Assembly: GCF_004614235.1 (NCBI RefSeq) | Contig: NZ_SPVH01000006.1 | Coordinates: forward strand, 372,001 to 436,000 | Source: Brevundimonas intermedia | Lineage (GTDB): Bacteria; Pseudomonadota; Alphaproteobacteria; Caulobacterales; Caulobacteraceae | Direction of reading: 5' to 3' | DNA length: 64,000 nt | Shown here: positions 41,187 to 49,680 of the stretch, in pieces | Numbering within the stretch: position 1 is the first letter of the stretch | Layout of the letters: each line of letters begins with the position of its first letter | Translations under genes and position numbers: made by a program | The notes under the pieces: model-generated | The model's database searches: none | What the model was told of the DNA's origin: nothing | Seen by the model: the letters and a program-made list of their open reading frames with translations, nothing else

Positions 41187-42796
41187 CAATGGACGTCCGA
41201 GGGCGGCGCGCCCGCCTGGGCCTTCACCGGTTGCGCCGCCAGGGTGACGAAGGCCGCGCCGGCGCAGAGGATGCCCAACAGGGCGAAGGCGTCGCCAAAG
41301 GCCATCGTCGTCGCCTGTTTCTGCAACAGGCCGTAGATGGCCTTCATCGCCGAGGCGGCCGGGTCGATGGAGCCGGAGAACCGCAGCGCCATTCCCGCCA
41401 GCATCTGCCGCATCGCCTGGTCGCCCTGGGTGATGCCGCTGGTCAGTTCGGCCATGTGCAGGGCGGTGTTGGTGGTCAGGCTGGTGTTCAGGATCGCCAG
41501 GCCGAAGGCGCCGCCGACGTTGCGCGCCAGATTGACCAGGCCCGAGGCGTTCTTGACCATATGCGGCGGCAGGGTCGCCATCGTCACCTGTTGCGAAGCG
41601 ATCATGGCCAGCATGACGCCCACGCCCCGGAAGGCCTGGACCGAGGCGAATTCCCAAAAGCCCCAGTTCTGGGTGACAACCCGCGCCTCCCACATGCCCC
41701 AGGCGCACAGCATGAAGCCGCCGAACATCAGGATGCGCGCGTCCATCTTGCGCACAAGTCGCCCGGCGAAGGGGGCGGTGGCGAACATGGCAAGACCCGA
41801 GACGACCATGGTGGTGCCCACCTGGGACGACGAATAATCCAACACCCGCCCCAGGAACAACGGCAACAGGAAGGTGCCGCCGAACAGGGCGAAACCGACG
41901 ATGAAGGTCATGATGAAACCGACCAGGAAGTTGCGGTTGCCGAAGGCGCGCAACTCCACGATCGGCTGGCGATAGGTCAGGGATCGCCAGACGAACACCG
42001 GCCCGGCGACGGCCGCGACCACCGCAAGAAGAAGGATATGGGTGTCTTCGAACCAGTCGTTCTTGGCGCCCTCCTCCAGCACGAACTGCATCGACATCAG
42101 GAAGGCGGCCATGAAGCCCAGGCCCAACCAGTCGAACCCTTTCGCCAGCGTCGGATCGCCCTTGTCGAAGTTGCCGTACCGCCCGACCAGGAACAGCACC
42201 AGCAGGCCCGGCCCGACATTGATGAAGAACAACCACCGCCAGCTCAGCCACTCGGTCAGGTGTCCGCCCAGGGTGGGTCCGACAGTCGGCGCCAGGGTGA
42301 CGATCAGGCCCATGACCACGCTGGCGGTGACCCGCTTGTCCGGCGGGAAGGCGGTGAAGGCGACGGCGAAGACGGTCGGGATCATGGCCCCGCCGACGAA
42401 GCCCTGGATCGCCCGGAACAGGATCATCATGTCGATGGACGACGACAGGCCCGTGGCGATGCTCATCAGCACGAAGCCGGCGCACGAGGCCAGGAACAGC
42501 CGTTGCGTCCCCCACAGCCGCGACAGGAAGCCGGACAGGGGAATCATCACCACCTCGGGGATCAGATAGGCGGTCTGGATCCAGCTGATCTCGTCGGCCG
42601 AGGCGCCCACGCCAGCCTGGATCTGGGGCAGGGAGGCGGCGACGATCTGGATGTCCAGAATGGCCATGAACTGGCCCACCACCATCCCGGCGAAGCCGAG
42701 CAGCAGCATGGTCCAGTTGATCTCGGGATGGCCGGCGACGGGGCCCTTGGGCGCGGCAGGGGCCCCGCCATCTGCGGCGGGGACGGCGGCGGTCAC
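41186..42796 (-). CDS. emrB: MFS multidrug transporter, DHA2/EmrB family
   Basis: This 536-residue transporter has 14 predicted membrane segments. Motifs are FMAILDIQIVAASLPQIQAG (motif D1 region), LSRLWGTQRLFLASC, and MGLIVTLAPTVGPTLGGHLT (motif C, antiporter). The start is a GTG overlapping the emrA stop in GTGA. With EmrA it would pump drugs across both membranes by proton exchange. A long frame reading further upstream runs out of phase through emrA and is not real. Confidence 0.94.
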   Translation of the reverse strand: MTAAVPAADGGAPAAPKGPVAGHPEINWTMLLLGFAGMVVGQFMAILDIQIVAASLPQIQAGVGASADEISWIQTAYLIPEVVMIPLSGFLSRLWGTQRLFLASCAGFVLMSIATGLSSSIDMMILFRAIQGFVGGAMIPTVFAVAFTAFPPDKRVTASVVMGLIVTLAPTVGPTLGGHLTEWLSWRWLFFINVGPGLLVLFLVGRYGNFDKGDPTLAKGFDWLGLGFMAAFLMSMQFVLEEGAKNDWFEDTHILLLAVVAAVAGPVFVWRSLTYRQPIVELRAFGNRNFLVGFIMTFIVGFALFGGTFLLPLFLGRVLDYSSSQVGTTMVVSGLAMFATAPFAGRLVRKMDARILMFGGFMLCAWGMWEARVVTQNWGFWEFASVQAFRGVGVMLAMIASQQVTMATLPPHMVKNASGLVNLARNVGGAFGLAILNTSLTTNTALHMAELTSGITQGDQAMRQMLAGMALRFSGSIDPAASAMKAIYGLLQKQATTMAFGDAFALLGILCAGAAFVTLAAQPVKAQAGAPPSDVH

Positions 42797-43887
42797 TGGC
42801 CCGCGGCTCCCGTCGTCGCAGCCCCGATCGCGGCTTCGCCGAAGCTCTGGCCGCCCTGGCTCTTCAGGTCGATCTTGACGTCCACCGACAGGCCGGGACG
42901 CAGGGCCAGACTGCGGTCGGCGCCGCTGACCACGATCCGCACGGGCACGCGCTGGGTGATCTTGGTGAAGTTGCCGGTGGCGTTCTCGACCGGGATCAGG
43001 GCGAACTCGGAGCCGGTGGCGGGGGCGAAGCTGTCGACGCGGCCCTCGATCTTGCGGCCGGGGAAGGCATCGGCCGAAATCTCGACGGTCTGGCCCAGAC
43101 GCACCTTGTCCAGCTGCGTCTCCTTGAAGTTGGCGACGATATAGGTCTGGGTCAGGGGCACGATCGACAGCAGCTGAGTGCCGGCGTTGACGTACTGGCC
43201 GGCGCGCACGCTGCGGGCCCCGACGACGCCCGCGGCGGGGGCGCGGATGACGGTGCGCTGCAGGGCGATGCGGGCCTGATCGACGACGGCGCGGGCCTGT
43301 TCGACGGCGGCGACGCTCTGCTGGCGGGTCGAGCCCAGCACGCCGGCGGTGCGCTGTTCGGCGACCAGGGCGGCCTGGGCCTGCTGAACGCCGGCGGATG
43401 CGGTGGCGGCCGAGGCGCGCTCGGTCTGGATGCGCTGCTGCGACACCCAGCCCTGTTCGGCCAACTTGCCGTAACGATCGACCTCGGCGCGGGCCAGACC
43501 GGCCTGGGCGTTCGCCTGGGTCACGGCGGCGGCGCGGGCGGCGATGGTCGCCTGTTCCTGCTCGGCCTGGGCGTCGACATGGCCGACGGAGGCGATGGCC
43601 GCCGCCAGATTGGCCTCGGCCTGGGCCAGTTCGGCCTTCTGATCGGAATCGTCCAGCTTGACCAGGATCTGTCCCGCCTCGACGCGCTGGTTGTCGCCGA
43701 CCAGAACCTCGGTCACGCGCCCGGAAAGCTGCGGGCTGACCAGGGTGGTGTCCGCCTGAACGAAGGCGTTGTCGGTGGTCTCCCAGCGCTGGCCGTTCAC
43801 CCACCAGATGACGCCGCCCACGATCAGGGCGAGGCCGACGATGACCGCCGCGAACAGCGGCAGGCGTTTCTTGAGTTCAGGCGACAT
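42793..43887 (-). CDS. emrA: HlyD/EmrA family membrane fusion protein
   Basis: This 364-residue adaptor has one N-terminal membrane anchor (LFAAVIVGLALIVGGVIWWV), a lipoyl half (VSPQLSGRVTEVLVGDNQRV), a long coiled coil (about residues 90-190) and a beta barrel (GTQLLSIVPLTQTYIVANFK). It links EmrB to an outer-membrane channel, which is not encoded nearby. The ATG at 43887 begins MSPELKKRL; an upstream in-frame ATG at 43947 falls in the putative operator and is unlikely. Confidence 0.93.
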   Translation of the reverse strand: MSPELKKRLPLFAAVIVGLALIVGGVIWWVNGQRWETTDNAFVQADTTLVSPQLSGRVTEVLVGDNQRVEAGQILVKLDDSDQKAELAQAEANLAAAIASVGHVDAQAEQEQATIAARAAAVTQANAQAGLARAEVDRYGKLAEQGWVSQQRIQTERASAATASAGVQQAQAALVAEQRTAGVLGSTRQQSVAAVEQARAVVDQARIALQRTVIRAPAAGVVGARSVRAGQYVNAGTQLLSIVPLTQTYIVANFKETQLDKVRLGQTVEISADAFPGRKIEGRVDSFAPATGSEFALIPVENATGNFTKITQRVPVRIVVSGADRSLALRPGLSVDVKIDLKSQGGQSFGEAAIGAATTGAAGQ

Positions 43888-43926
43888 GGGACATCCGGGG
43901 AGGGTGCGACGTTTTGAAGCGGCGCT

Positions 43927-43950
43927 AAAATGGACCCCGCCGTCCAAAAA
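43927..43950. promoter_or_regulatory. Probable operator of the EmrAB/TetR operon
   Basis: TGGAC (43931-43935) and GTCCA (43942-43946) flank six bases, with A-rich outer bases on both sides. This fits a TetR-family palindrome just upstream of emrA. Binding is inferred. Confidence 0.45.
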
Positions 43951-44021
43951 TCAATGACCAATCGTGTGAATGTTTGAACGCTTCCACGGCGGCCGGGAAT
44001 TTCGTGTATCTTTCCCGCTGC

Positions 44022-45337
44022 ATGACCGATCTCCCCAAGGCCTCGAATCCTCTCCCGTCACAGGTCGATGTCGTCGTGATCGGGGCCGGCGCGGCCGGGA
44101 TCGCCGCCGCGCGCCGCCTGATGCGGCCCCATCTTTCTCATAATGGCTTGTCGATCTTGGTGCTGGAAGCCCGCGACCGGATCGGCGGCCGCGCCTGGAC
44201 GTCAGGGCCGAGGGCGAGGGCCTGGACATGGGGTGCGGCTGGCTGCACTCGGCCGACGACAATGTCCTGGCCGGGCGGGTCGAGGCCGAGGGGCTGACGC
44301 TGGACCAGACCCCGCCGCCCTGGCGCACCCAGGCCTTCGACCACGAGATGACCCGCGCGGATCAGGCCGCGTTCGGAGAGGCCTTCGCCGCCTTCGACCA
44401 GCGCGTGACCGAGGCGGCCGCGCGAGGCGAGGACCGCCCGGCCGCCGACTTCTTCGATCCTGACAGCCGCTGGAACGCACGCATGGACGCCATCTCCGGC
44501 GCCCTGAACGGCGCGCGGTTCGGCGAAGTCTCCAGCCTGGATTACGACGCCTATGGCGACACCGGCGTGAACTGGCGGGTGCGCGAGGGTTATGGCCGGT
44601 TGATCGCGCGCCTGGGCGAGGCCGCAGCGTCGGTCACGGTGACCGACTGCGCCGTGCGTCGCATCGACCGATCCGGCCCCTTGCTGCGGCTGGAAACCAA
44701 CCGGGGCGAACTGACGGCGCGGGTCGTGATCCTGACCGCGCCCAACAGTCTGATCGCCAGCGAGACCATCCGCATCGACCCGCCCGTTCCCGCCCTGCTT
44801 GAGGCGACGGCGGGCGTGCCGCTGGGCCTTGCGTCCAAGGTACATATGACGGTGCGCGGCGCGGGCGACTTCCAGCCCGACACACAGCTATGGACCCGCA
44901 CCGACACGGCCCAGACCGGCGGCTATCACCTGCGACCGTTCGGGCGGCCGATGATCGAGGCCTATTTCGGCGCCGACCTGGCCTGGGGGCTGGAGGCGCA
45001 GGGGCCTGCCGCCCTGTTCGACTTCGCCCTGTCCGAACTGGTCGCGGCCCTGGGCTCGGACATGCGCAGACGGCTGGAGGCGGTCGCGGTCAGCGGATGG
45101 GGCGTCGATCCCTGGTCGCGCGGCGCCTATTCCCACGCCCTGCCGGGCCATGCGGCGGACCGGGCGAAACTTCGCACCGCAGTCGAGGACCGCATCTTCC
45201 TGGCCGGCGAGGCGACGGCGCCGGTCTATTACGGCACGGCGCACGGCCCCTGGATGGAGGGGCGGCGCGCAGCCGACGCGGCCCTGACTGTCCTGGGCCT
45301 TGACCCACGTCGCGACGACGGCGACAGCGAGGCATGA
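44022..45337 (+). pseudogene. FAD-dependent amine oxidase, frameshifted
   Basis: The first frame (from 44022) encodes the FAD-binding motif [18 protein letters not shown] and ends after RIGGRAWT. The conserved continuation ([20 protein letters not shown]) is in another frame, starting at 44201. One base appears to be missing at 44200/44201. The rest is intact to FLAGEATAPVYYGTAHGPWMEG, a standard flavin monoamine oxidase C-terminus. If the base is restored the protein would be about 438 residues. This may be a true pseudogene or a sequencing error. Its stop overlaps the nth start. Confidence 0.85.
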
Positions 45338-46080
45338 AGCCCGCCAAGGCCAGGAAGCCCGCTGCAAAGCCCGCCAAACGCCCGTCCATCATGACCGGCG
45401 CGGCCATTCCCGTGCTGCGCTGGCCGCCGGACGAGGATCGTGTCGAGACCATCTTCGAACGCCTGTCCGGCGTCATGCCCGACCCCAAGACCGAGCTGAA
45501 CTTCTCCAACCCCTACACCCTGGTCGTCGCCGTCGCCCTGTCGGCCCAGGCCACGGACGTATCGGTGAACAAGGCGACCGACCGGCTGTTCAAGGTCGCC
45601 GACACCCCGGAAAAGATGCTAGTCCTGGGGGAAGAGGGGCTGGTTCCCTACATCGCCTCCATCGGCCTTTATCGCGGCAAGGCCAGGAACGTCATCGCCC
45701 TGAGCCGTATCGTGCTGGAGCAGCACGGCGGCGAGGTCCCGCTGAACCGCGCCGACCTTCAGGCCTTGCCCGGCGTCGGGCGCAAGACGGCCTCGGTGGT
45801 GCTGAACGAACTGGGGATCGAAGCGGCCATCGCCGTGGACACCCATGTCTTTCGCGTCTCGCACCGGCTGGGCCTGGCCAACGCCGCAACGCCCGACAAG
45901 GTCGAGGCCCAGCTGTTCAAGGTCGTGCCGGAGGAATGGCTGCCCAAGGCCCACCACTGGCTGATCCTGCACGGCCGATACACCTGCACAGCCAAGAAGC
46001 CCAATTGCCTGTCCTGCCTTATCGCCGACCTGTGCCCGTCGCGAGCGGGGCTGCTGGCCCTGGGCGAGGCGCGGACCTAG
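45334..46080 (+). CDS. nth: Endonuclease III
   Basis: This 248-residue DNA glycosylase/AP lyase removes oxidised pyrimidines. The helix-hairpin-helix LPGVGRKTASVVLNELG has the catalytic lysine, and AVDTHVFRVSHRLGL the catalytic aspartate. The C-terminal iron-sulfur motif is C-x6-C-x2-C-x5-C (CTAKKPNCLSCLIADLC). The N-terminal Lys/Ala/Pro extension is about 35 residues. It overlaps the amine oxidase stop by four bases and converges, overlapping by four bases, with the ATP-grasp gene. Confidence 0.96.
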   Translation: MKPAKARKPAAKPAKRPSIMTGAAIPVLRWPPDEDRVETIFERLSGVMPDPKTELNFSNPYTLVVAVALSAQATDVSVNKATDRLFKVADTPEKMLVLGEEGLVPYIASIGLYRGKARNVIALSRIVLEQHGGEVPLNRADLQALPGVGRKTASVVLNELGIEAAIAVDTHVFRVSHRLGLANAATPDKVEAQLFKVVPEEWLPKAHHWLILHGRYTCTAKKPNCLSCLIADLCPSRAGLLALGEART

Positions 46081-46946
46081 CCCAGCCGTTTGGCGACGGC
46101 GCGAGCGAAACCGGAGCCGTCGGCCGGATCGTGGTCCAGGTAGAAGTCGGGCTCGATCAGTTCGGCCTCCATCAACACCCAGGCGCCCGCGTCGTCGCGG
46201 GCCAGGTCGATGCGGGCGTACAGCAGCGGCTCGTCGATAGCCGCCAGCACCTGCTGCGCCAGGGCCATGGCCTGCGCATCCGGCGTCACGGCCGTATAGA
46301 GGCCGCCGAACTGCGTCTGGATGCGGAAGTCGCCGGGGACCGGGCGTTTGTTGACGGCGTGGCTGAACCGGCCGCCGAAGAACAGCAGCGAGGTCTCGCC
46401 CTCGGTCTCGATGGATTTCAGATAGAACTGGATCATCGCCGCGCCCTCGGGTGCGTCGCTCAACGCCTCGCCGGGCGTAACGCGCAGGGTCCGAAACGCC
46501 CCGGCGGACACCGTCGGCTTGACGATCAGCACCGGCGCGCCGGTCTGGGCGAAGGCGGCCTCTACCTGATCCTGGGTCACGCCGTCGGTCCAGCGGGTCG
46601 GCGCAATGGGCACGCCCTTGTCCGCCAGCCTCGCCAGATAGGCCTTGTCCGAGTTCCAGCGCAGCACTTCGGCCGGATTGGCCACCGGCAGGCCCACTTC
46701 GGCCCAGGTCGAGCAGGCCTTCAGCCAGCGTCCATGATCGCGGTGATAGCCCCAGGCGATGACCGGCAGGATCAGATCATAGGCCGCCAGACCCGAGGCG
46801 TCCTCCGCGTGATCGGTCCAGGGCGTCGGCGAAACCGTCGCGCCGGTCCCTTCCAGCGTCGCCTTCAGCCGCTCCAGCACATCGGGCCAGCGACCGATGT
46901 AGGAGCGGTCGGACGGATCGGGGATCAGGACGGCGATCTGGGTCAT
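46077..46946 (-). CDS. ATP-grasp protein (glutathione synthetase-like)
   Basis: This 289-residue protein resembles glutathione synthetase-type ATP-grasp enzymes and the D-cycloserine ligase-like group: WNSDKAYLARLADKGVPIAPT, APVLIVKPTVSAGAFRT (ATP-binding Lys), and ARIDLARDDAGAWVLMEAEL with EPDFYLD (metal ligands). It should join a carboxylate to an amine using ATP; substrates are unknown. It is divergent from the PfkB kinase with a perfect inverted repeat between. Confidence 0.82.
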   Translation of the reverse strand: MTQIAVLIPDPSDRSYIGRWPDVLERLKATLEGTGATVSPTPWTDHAEDASGLAAYDLILPVIAWGYHRDHGRWLKACSTWAEVGLPVANPAEVLRWNSDKAYLARLADKGVPIAPTRWTDGVTQDQVEAAFAQTGAPVLIVKPTVSAGAFRTLRVTPGEALSDAPEGAAMIQFYLKSIETEGETSLLFFGGRFSHAVNKRPVPGDFRIQTQFGGLYTAVTPDAQAMALAQQVLAAIDEPLLYARIDLARDDAGAWVLMEAELIEPDFYLDHDPADGSGFARAVAKRLG

Positions 46947-46974
46947 ACGCTACTCATACCGAAGCCGCCTTGGG

Positions 46975-46996
46975 CATATAAGGGCTTCCTTATATG
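46975..46996. repeat. Perfect inverted repeat in a divergent promoter region
   Basis: CATATAAGG and CCTTATATG flank GCTT. Each arm contains a TATAAG-like -10. It lies 29 bases from the ATP-grasp start and 43 from the kinase start, so it could be an operator or overlapping promoters. Confidence 0.6.
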
Positions 46997-47038
46997 ATTT
47001 TGGGTGACGCGGGGTCGTTCAGCCGCTAAGGCGCGACC

Positions 47039-48055
47039 ATGACCCAGAACACCGCCCAATATGACGTCTGCGCTGTCGGCAACGCCATCGTCGACGTGCT
47101 CAGCCCCTGCGACGCCGCCTTCCTGACAGCCCAGGACCTGGCCCCCAACTCGATGCAGCTGGTCGACGCCGAACGCAGCGCCGGCCTGTATGACGCCATG
47201 GCGCCGGGGGTCGAGGCCTCGGGCGGATCGGCCGGCAACACCGTGGCGGGGGTCGGCTCGTTCGGCGGTCGCGCGGCCTATATCGGCAAGGTCGCCGACG
47301 ACACCCTGGGCGAGGTGTTCAGCCACGACATCCGCGCCGCCGGCGTCCACTTCGCCACCCCGGTCCTGACCGGCGGGGCGGACAAGGGCTTCGGCACCGG
47401 CCGCTGCCTGATCAACGTCCTGTCGGACGGCGCGCGAACCATGGCCACCTTCCTGGGCGCCGCCAACCAGCTGTACGCCGACGACATCGACGAGGCCCTG
47501 ATCGCGTCCAGCGAGATCGTCTATCTGGAAGGCTATCTGTTCGACCCGGCCCCGGCCCGCGCCGCCTTCGAGCGCGCCGCCGCCGCCGCGCACAAGGCGG
47601 GCGGCAAGGTCGCCATCACCCTGTCCGACACCTTCGTCGTCGCCCGCTGGCGCGCCGAACTGCTGAGCTTCATCGAACACTCGGCCGACATCGTCCTGGC
47701 CAACGAGGCCGAGCTGGGCGCCCTGTTCGAGACCGAAGACTTCGACGCCGCCGCCGCCAAACTGGCCGCCATCGTCGAGATCGCTGCCGTCACGCGCGGC
47801 GAACACGGCTCGGTCGTGATTAAGGGCGAACAGCGCGTCGTCGTCGCCGCCTATCCGGTCGCCAAGGTGATCGACACGACGGGCGCCGGCGACCAGTACG
47901 CCGCCGGCTTCCTGCTGGGCGTCGCGCGCGGTCTGACGCTGGAAGAGGCGGGCAAGCTGGGCTCGCTGGCGGCGTCGGAAGTCATCGCCCACTGGGGCCC
48001 GCGCCCGATGGTGAAACTGGCCGAGCTGGCCGGTGAAGCCGGGTTGAAGATCTAG
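47039..48055 (+). CDS. PfkB family kinase, probable adenosine kinase
   Basis: This 338-residue ribokinase-family enzyme has an N-terminal ASGGSAGNTVAGVGSFGG signature and the C-terminal DTTGAGDQYAAGFLLG with the catalytic Asp. Its length and N-terminal pattern (YDVCAVGNAIVDVL) match adenosine kinase-like members common in alphaproteobacteria, where they would recycle adenosine to AMP. Other sugar substrates cannot be excluded. Confidence 0.86.
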   Translation: MTQNTAQYDVCAVGNAIVDVLSPCDAAFLTAQDLAPNSMQLVDAERSAGLYDAMAPGVEASGGSAGNTVAGVGSFGGRAAYIGKVADDTLGEVFSHDIRAAGVHFATPVLTGGADKGFGTGRCLINVLSDGARTMATFLGAANQLYADDIDEALIASSEIVYLEGYLFDPAPARAAFERAAAAAHKAGGKVAITLSDTFVVARWRAELLSFIEHSADIVLANEAELGALFETEDFDAAAAKLAAIVEIAAVTRGEHGSVVIKGEQRVVVAAYPVAKVIDTTGAGDQYAAGFLLGVARGLTLEEAGKLGSLAASEVIAHWGPRPMVKLAELAGEAGLKI

Positions 48056-48062
48056 AAATCAC

Positions 48063-48208
48063 CGTCTCCTCCCCACTGCGTGGGGAGGTGGCGCGGCGCT
48101 TCTTCAGCGCCGTGACGGAGGGGTTCTTCAACGCATCACAGGCGCCGGCGGGACTTCAAGAGCCCCTCCACCGCTTCGCGGTCCCCTCCCCACAAGTGGG
48201 GAGGAGAA
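48063..48208. repeat. Intergenic palindrome, family A, copy 3 (inverted)
   Basis: Same family as 30768-30914 and 34475-34624 but in the opposite orientation, between the PfkB kinase and the Rieske oxygenase gene. It probably ends both convergent transcripts. Confidence 0.85.
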
Positions 48209-48215
48209 TCGGGCC

Positions 48216-49334
48216 TCAGCTCTTCCACCTCAGCGTCGTCGGCTGGATCGGGTTCACGAACGCCCGGTCCTCCGCGCGGCTCTTGGCCCACTCGCGCTTC
48301 AGCTGCTGATACCATTTCGCCTGTCTGTCGGCGTCGTCGATCCAGATCAGGGCGGGGTCATACCGCAAGCCCTCGTTCTGCAGGTTCACCATGCCGCCGT
48401 CCTGTTTCAGGAAGGCGACAACCCCCATCCGCAGGAAGGGCTTGGCCAGGTCGAAGACCCAGTGGTCGGACCAGAAGATCTGGGTGATCCGCGTCTTGGT
48501 GTCCGTGATCGGCGTCAGGCAGGTCAGGGCCAGAACCTGTTTTTCGCCCACCTGAATATGCTCCCAGCGGAAGCCGGGCAGGCGAAAGGTGATCTCGGTC
48601 GCCGGCGCCCCGCCCAGGATCTTGTAAAGCCGGCTGTTCGATGACGGCGCATGGCGCACCATGGCCCAGCCGAACTCGGTCGGCGCGAACGCCTTGGCCT
48701 TTTCGTGCATCGAATGTTCGGACCGCCACCACCATTGCTGGTGGACGTAAGGCCCATGGGCCGGGTCCATCAGACCGACGACGGCATGGTCGATATGGCT
48801 GTCGAAATCCATCGCCTCGACCAGCTTGGCCTCACCGCCGACCACGCCGGGGAAGACCGGCGGCTCGTGGTCCGGCTCCATCGGATTGCGGGCGTCCGAC
48901 GCCATCCACACAAACACGATCCCCTGGCTCTCGCGCACCGGATACGACCGCACGCGGATGCGGTTCGCCTCGAACGCCTGGTCCTCGACCAGCGAAGGGA
49001 TGGCGGCGCAGACCCCGTCGGTGCGGAAACGCCAGCCGTGATAGGGGCATTCGACCGTCTCGCCCTCGCCGGGCTTCTCCACCAGTTTCCCGGCCGAAAG
49101 CGGCGCTGCGCGGTGGGGGCAGATGTCGCGCATCGCATAGACCTGGCCCGCGCGGGTGCGGCCGACCAGCACCGGCTCCCCCATGATCTCGTAGCGTTTC
49201 AGGCTGGCGGGCGCGACGTCGCGGCCCAGGGCGACGAAATACCAGGCGTCGGTGACGAACCCCTTGCCGAACGGACTGACGGCCGTCTTGGACGGGGCGG
49301 CTTCGGCTTGCGGGGACGGGACGGGCGCGTTCAT
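48216..49334 (-). CDS. Rieske aromatic ring-hydroxylating oxygenase, alpha subunit
   Basis: This is a 372-residue VanA/PobA-like oxygenase. The Rieske centre is C-x-H near residue 70 (RDICPHRAAPLSAG) and C-x2-H near 92 (VECPYHGWRF). The mononuclear iron site follows in the catalytic domain (FDSHIDHAVVGLMDPAHGP). It would demethylate or hydroxylate an aromatic or related compound. No reductase partner is adjacent, so electron supply is external. Confidence 0.88.
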   Translation of the reverse strand: MNAPVPSPQAEAAPSKTAVSPFGKGFVTDAWYFVALGRDVAPASLKRYEIMGEPVLVGRTRAGQVYAMRDICPHRAAPLSAGKLVEKPGEGETVECPYHGWRFRTDGVCAAIPSLVEDQAFEANRIRVRSYPVRESQGIVFVWMASDARNPMEPDHEPPVFPGVVGGEAKLVEAMDFDSHIDHAVVGLMDPAHGPYVHQQWWWRSEHSMHEKAKAFAPTEFGWAMVRHAPSSNSRLYKILGGAPATEITFRLPGFRWEHIQVGEKQVLALTCLTPITDTKTRITQIFWSDHWVFDLAKPFLRMGVVAFLKQDGGMVNLQNEGLRYDPALIWIDDADRQAKWYQQLKREWAKSRAEDRAFVNPIQPTTLRWKS

Positions 49335-49417
49335 CCGCGCTGTTTAACAGCGTGGGCGTCGCAGCCATAGAGGGCGTGCGCCGAGGCAAGCGGGAGGATT
49401 TGTCCATGCCTCCATGC

Positions 49418-49588
49418 TTTCGTCATCCTCCGGGCCGCGCAGCGGAACCGGGGGACCCAGCGGCGCGCGGGAGCGCGAACCTGCCGCAGACTCGACCTCA
49501 ACGAAGTGCGGCGGATGCATCGCCTTCGGCGCCGCTAGGTCCCCCGGGTCTGCGCCGCGAAGACGCGGCTTGCCGGAGGATGACGAAA
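49418..49588. repeat. Intergenic palindrome, family E
   Basis: CGTCATCCTCCGG (49421 on) is matched by CCGGAGGATGACG (49573-49585), with inner arms GGGGGACC and GGTCCCCC. It sits between a Rieske oxygenase and a divergent hydrolase. The outer bases match family D at 55485-55604. Confidence 0.75.
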
Positions 49589-49680
49589 GGGGGAGCGGTC
49601 GGGGTCTTTCTCAAAGCATCTCGGACGGTCTATCACTCTCTCGAAGAACGCCGCTCAGGTCGTCCAAGGGAAGTTTCGCC

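Noticed and set aside
40557..42515. A 652-codon frame joining emrB and tetR
   Set aside because: Only the C-terminal 209 codons from the ATG at 41186 look like a protein; the rest is a shadow of emrB.
41189..43144. A 651-codon plus-strand frame opposite emrAB
   Set aside because: It is His/Gln/Gly-rich shadow sequence, typical of high-GC DNA, antisense to well-defined genes.
41186..43804. A continuous 872-codon frame covering emrB and most of emrA
   Set aside because: Only the part after the GTG at 42796 is emrB; upstream it runs out of phase through emrA with Arg/Gly/Pro-rich shadow sequence.
48063..49588. Palindromic gap sequences as CRISPR arrays
   Set aside because: There are no short repeats at regular spacing with unique spacers, and no cas genes.
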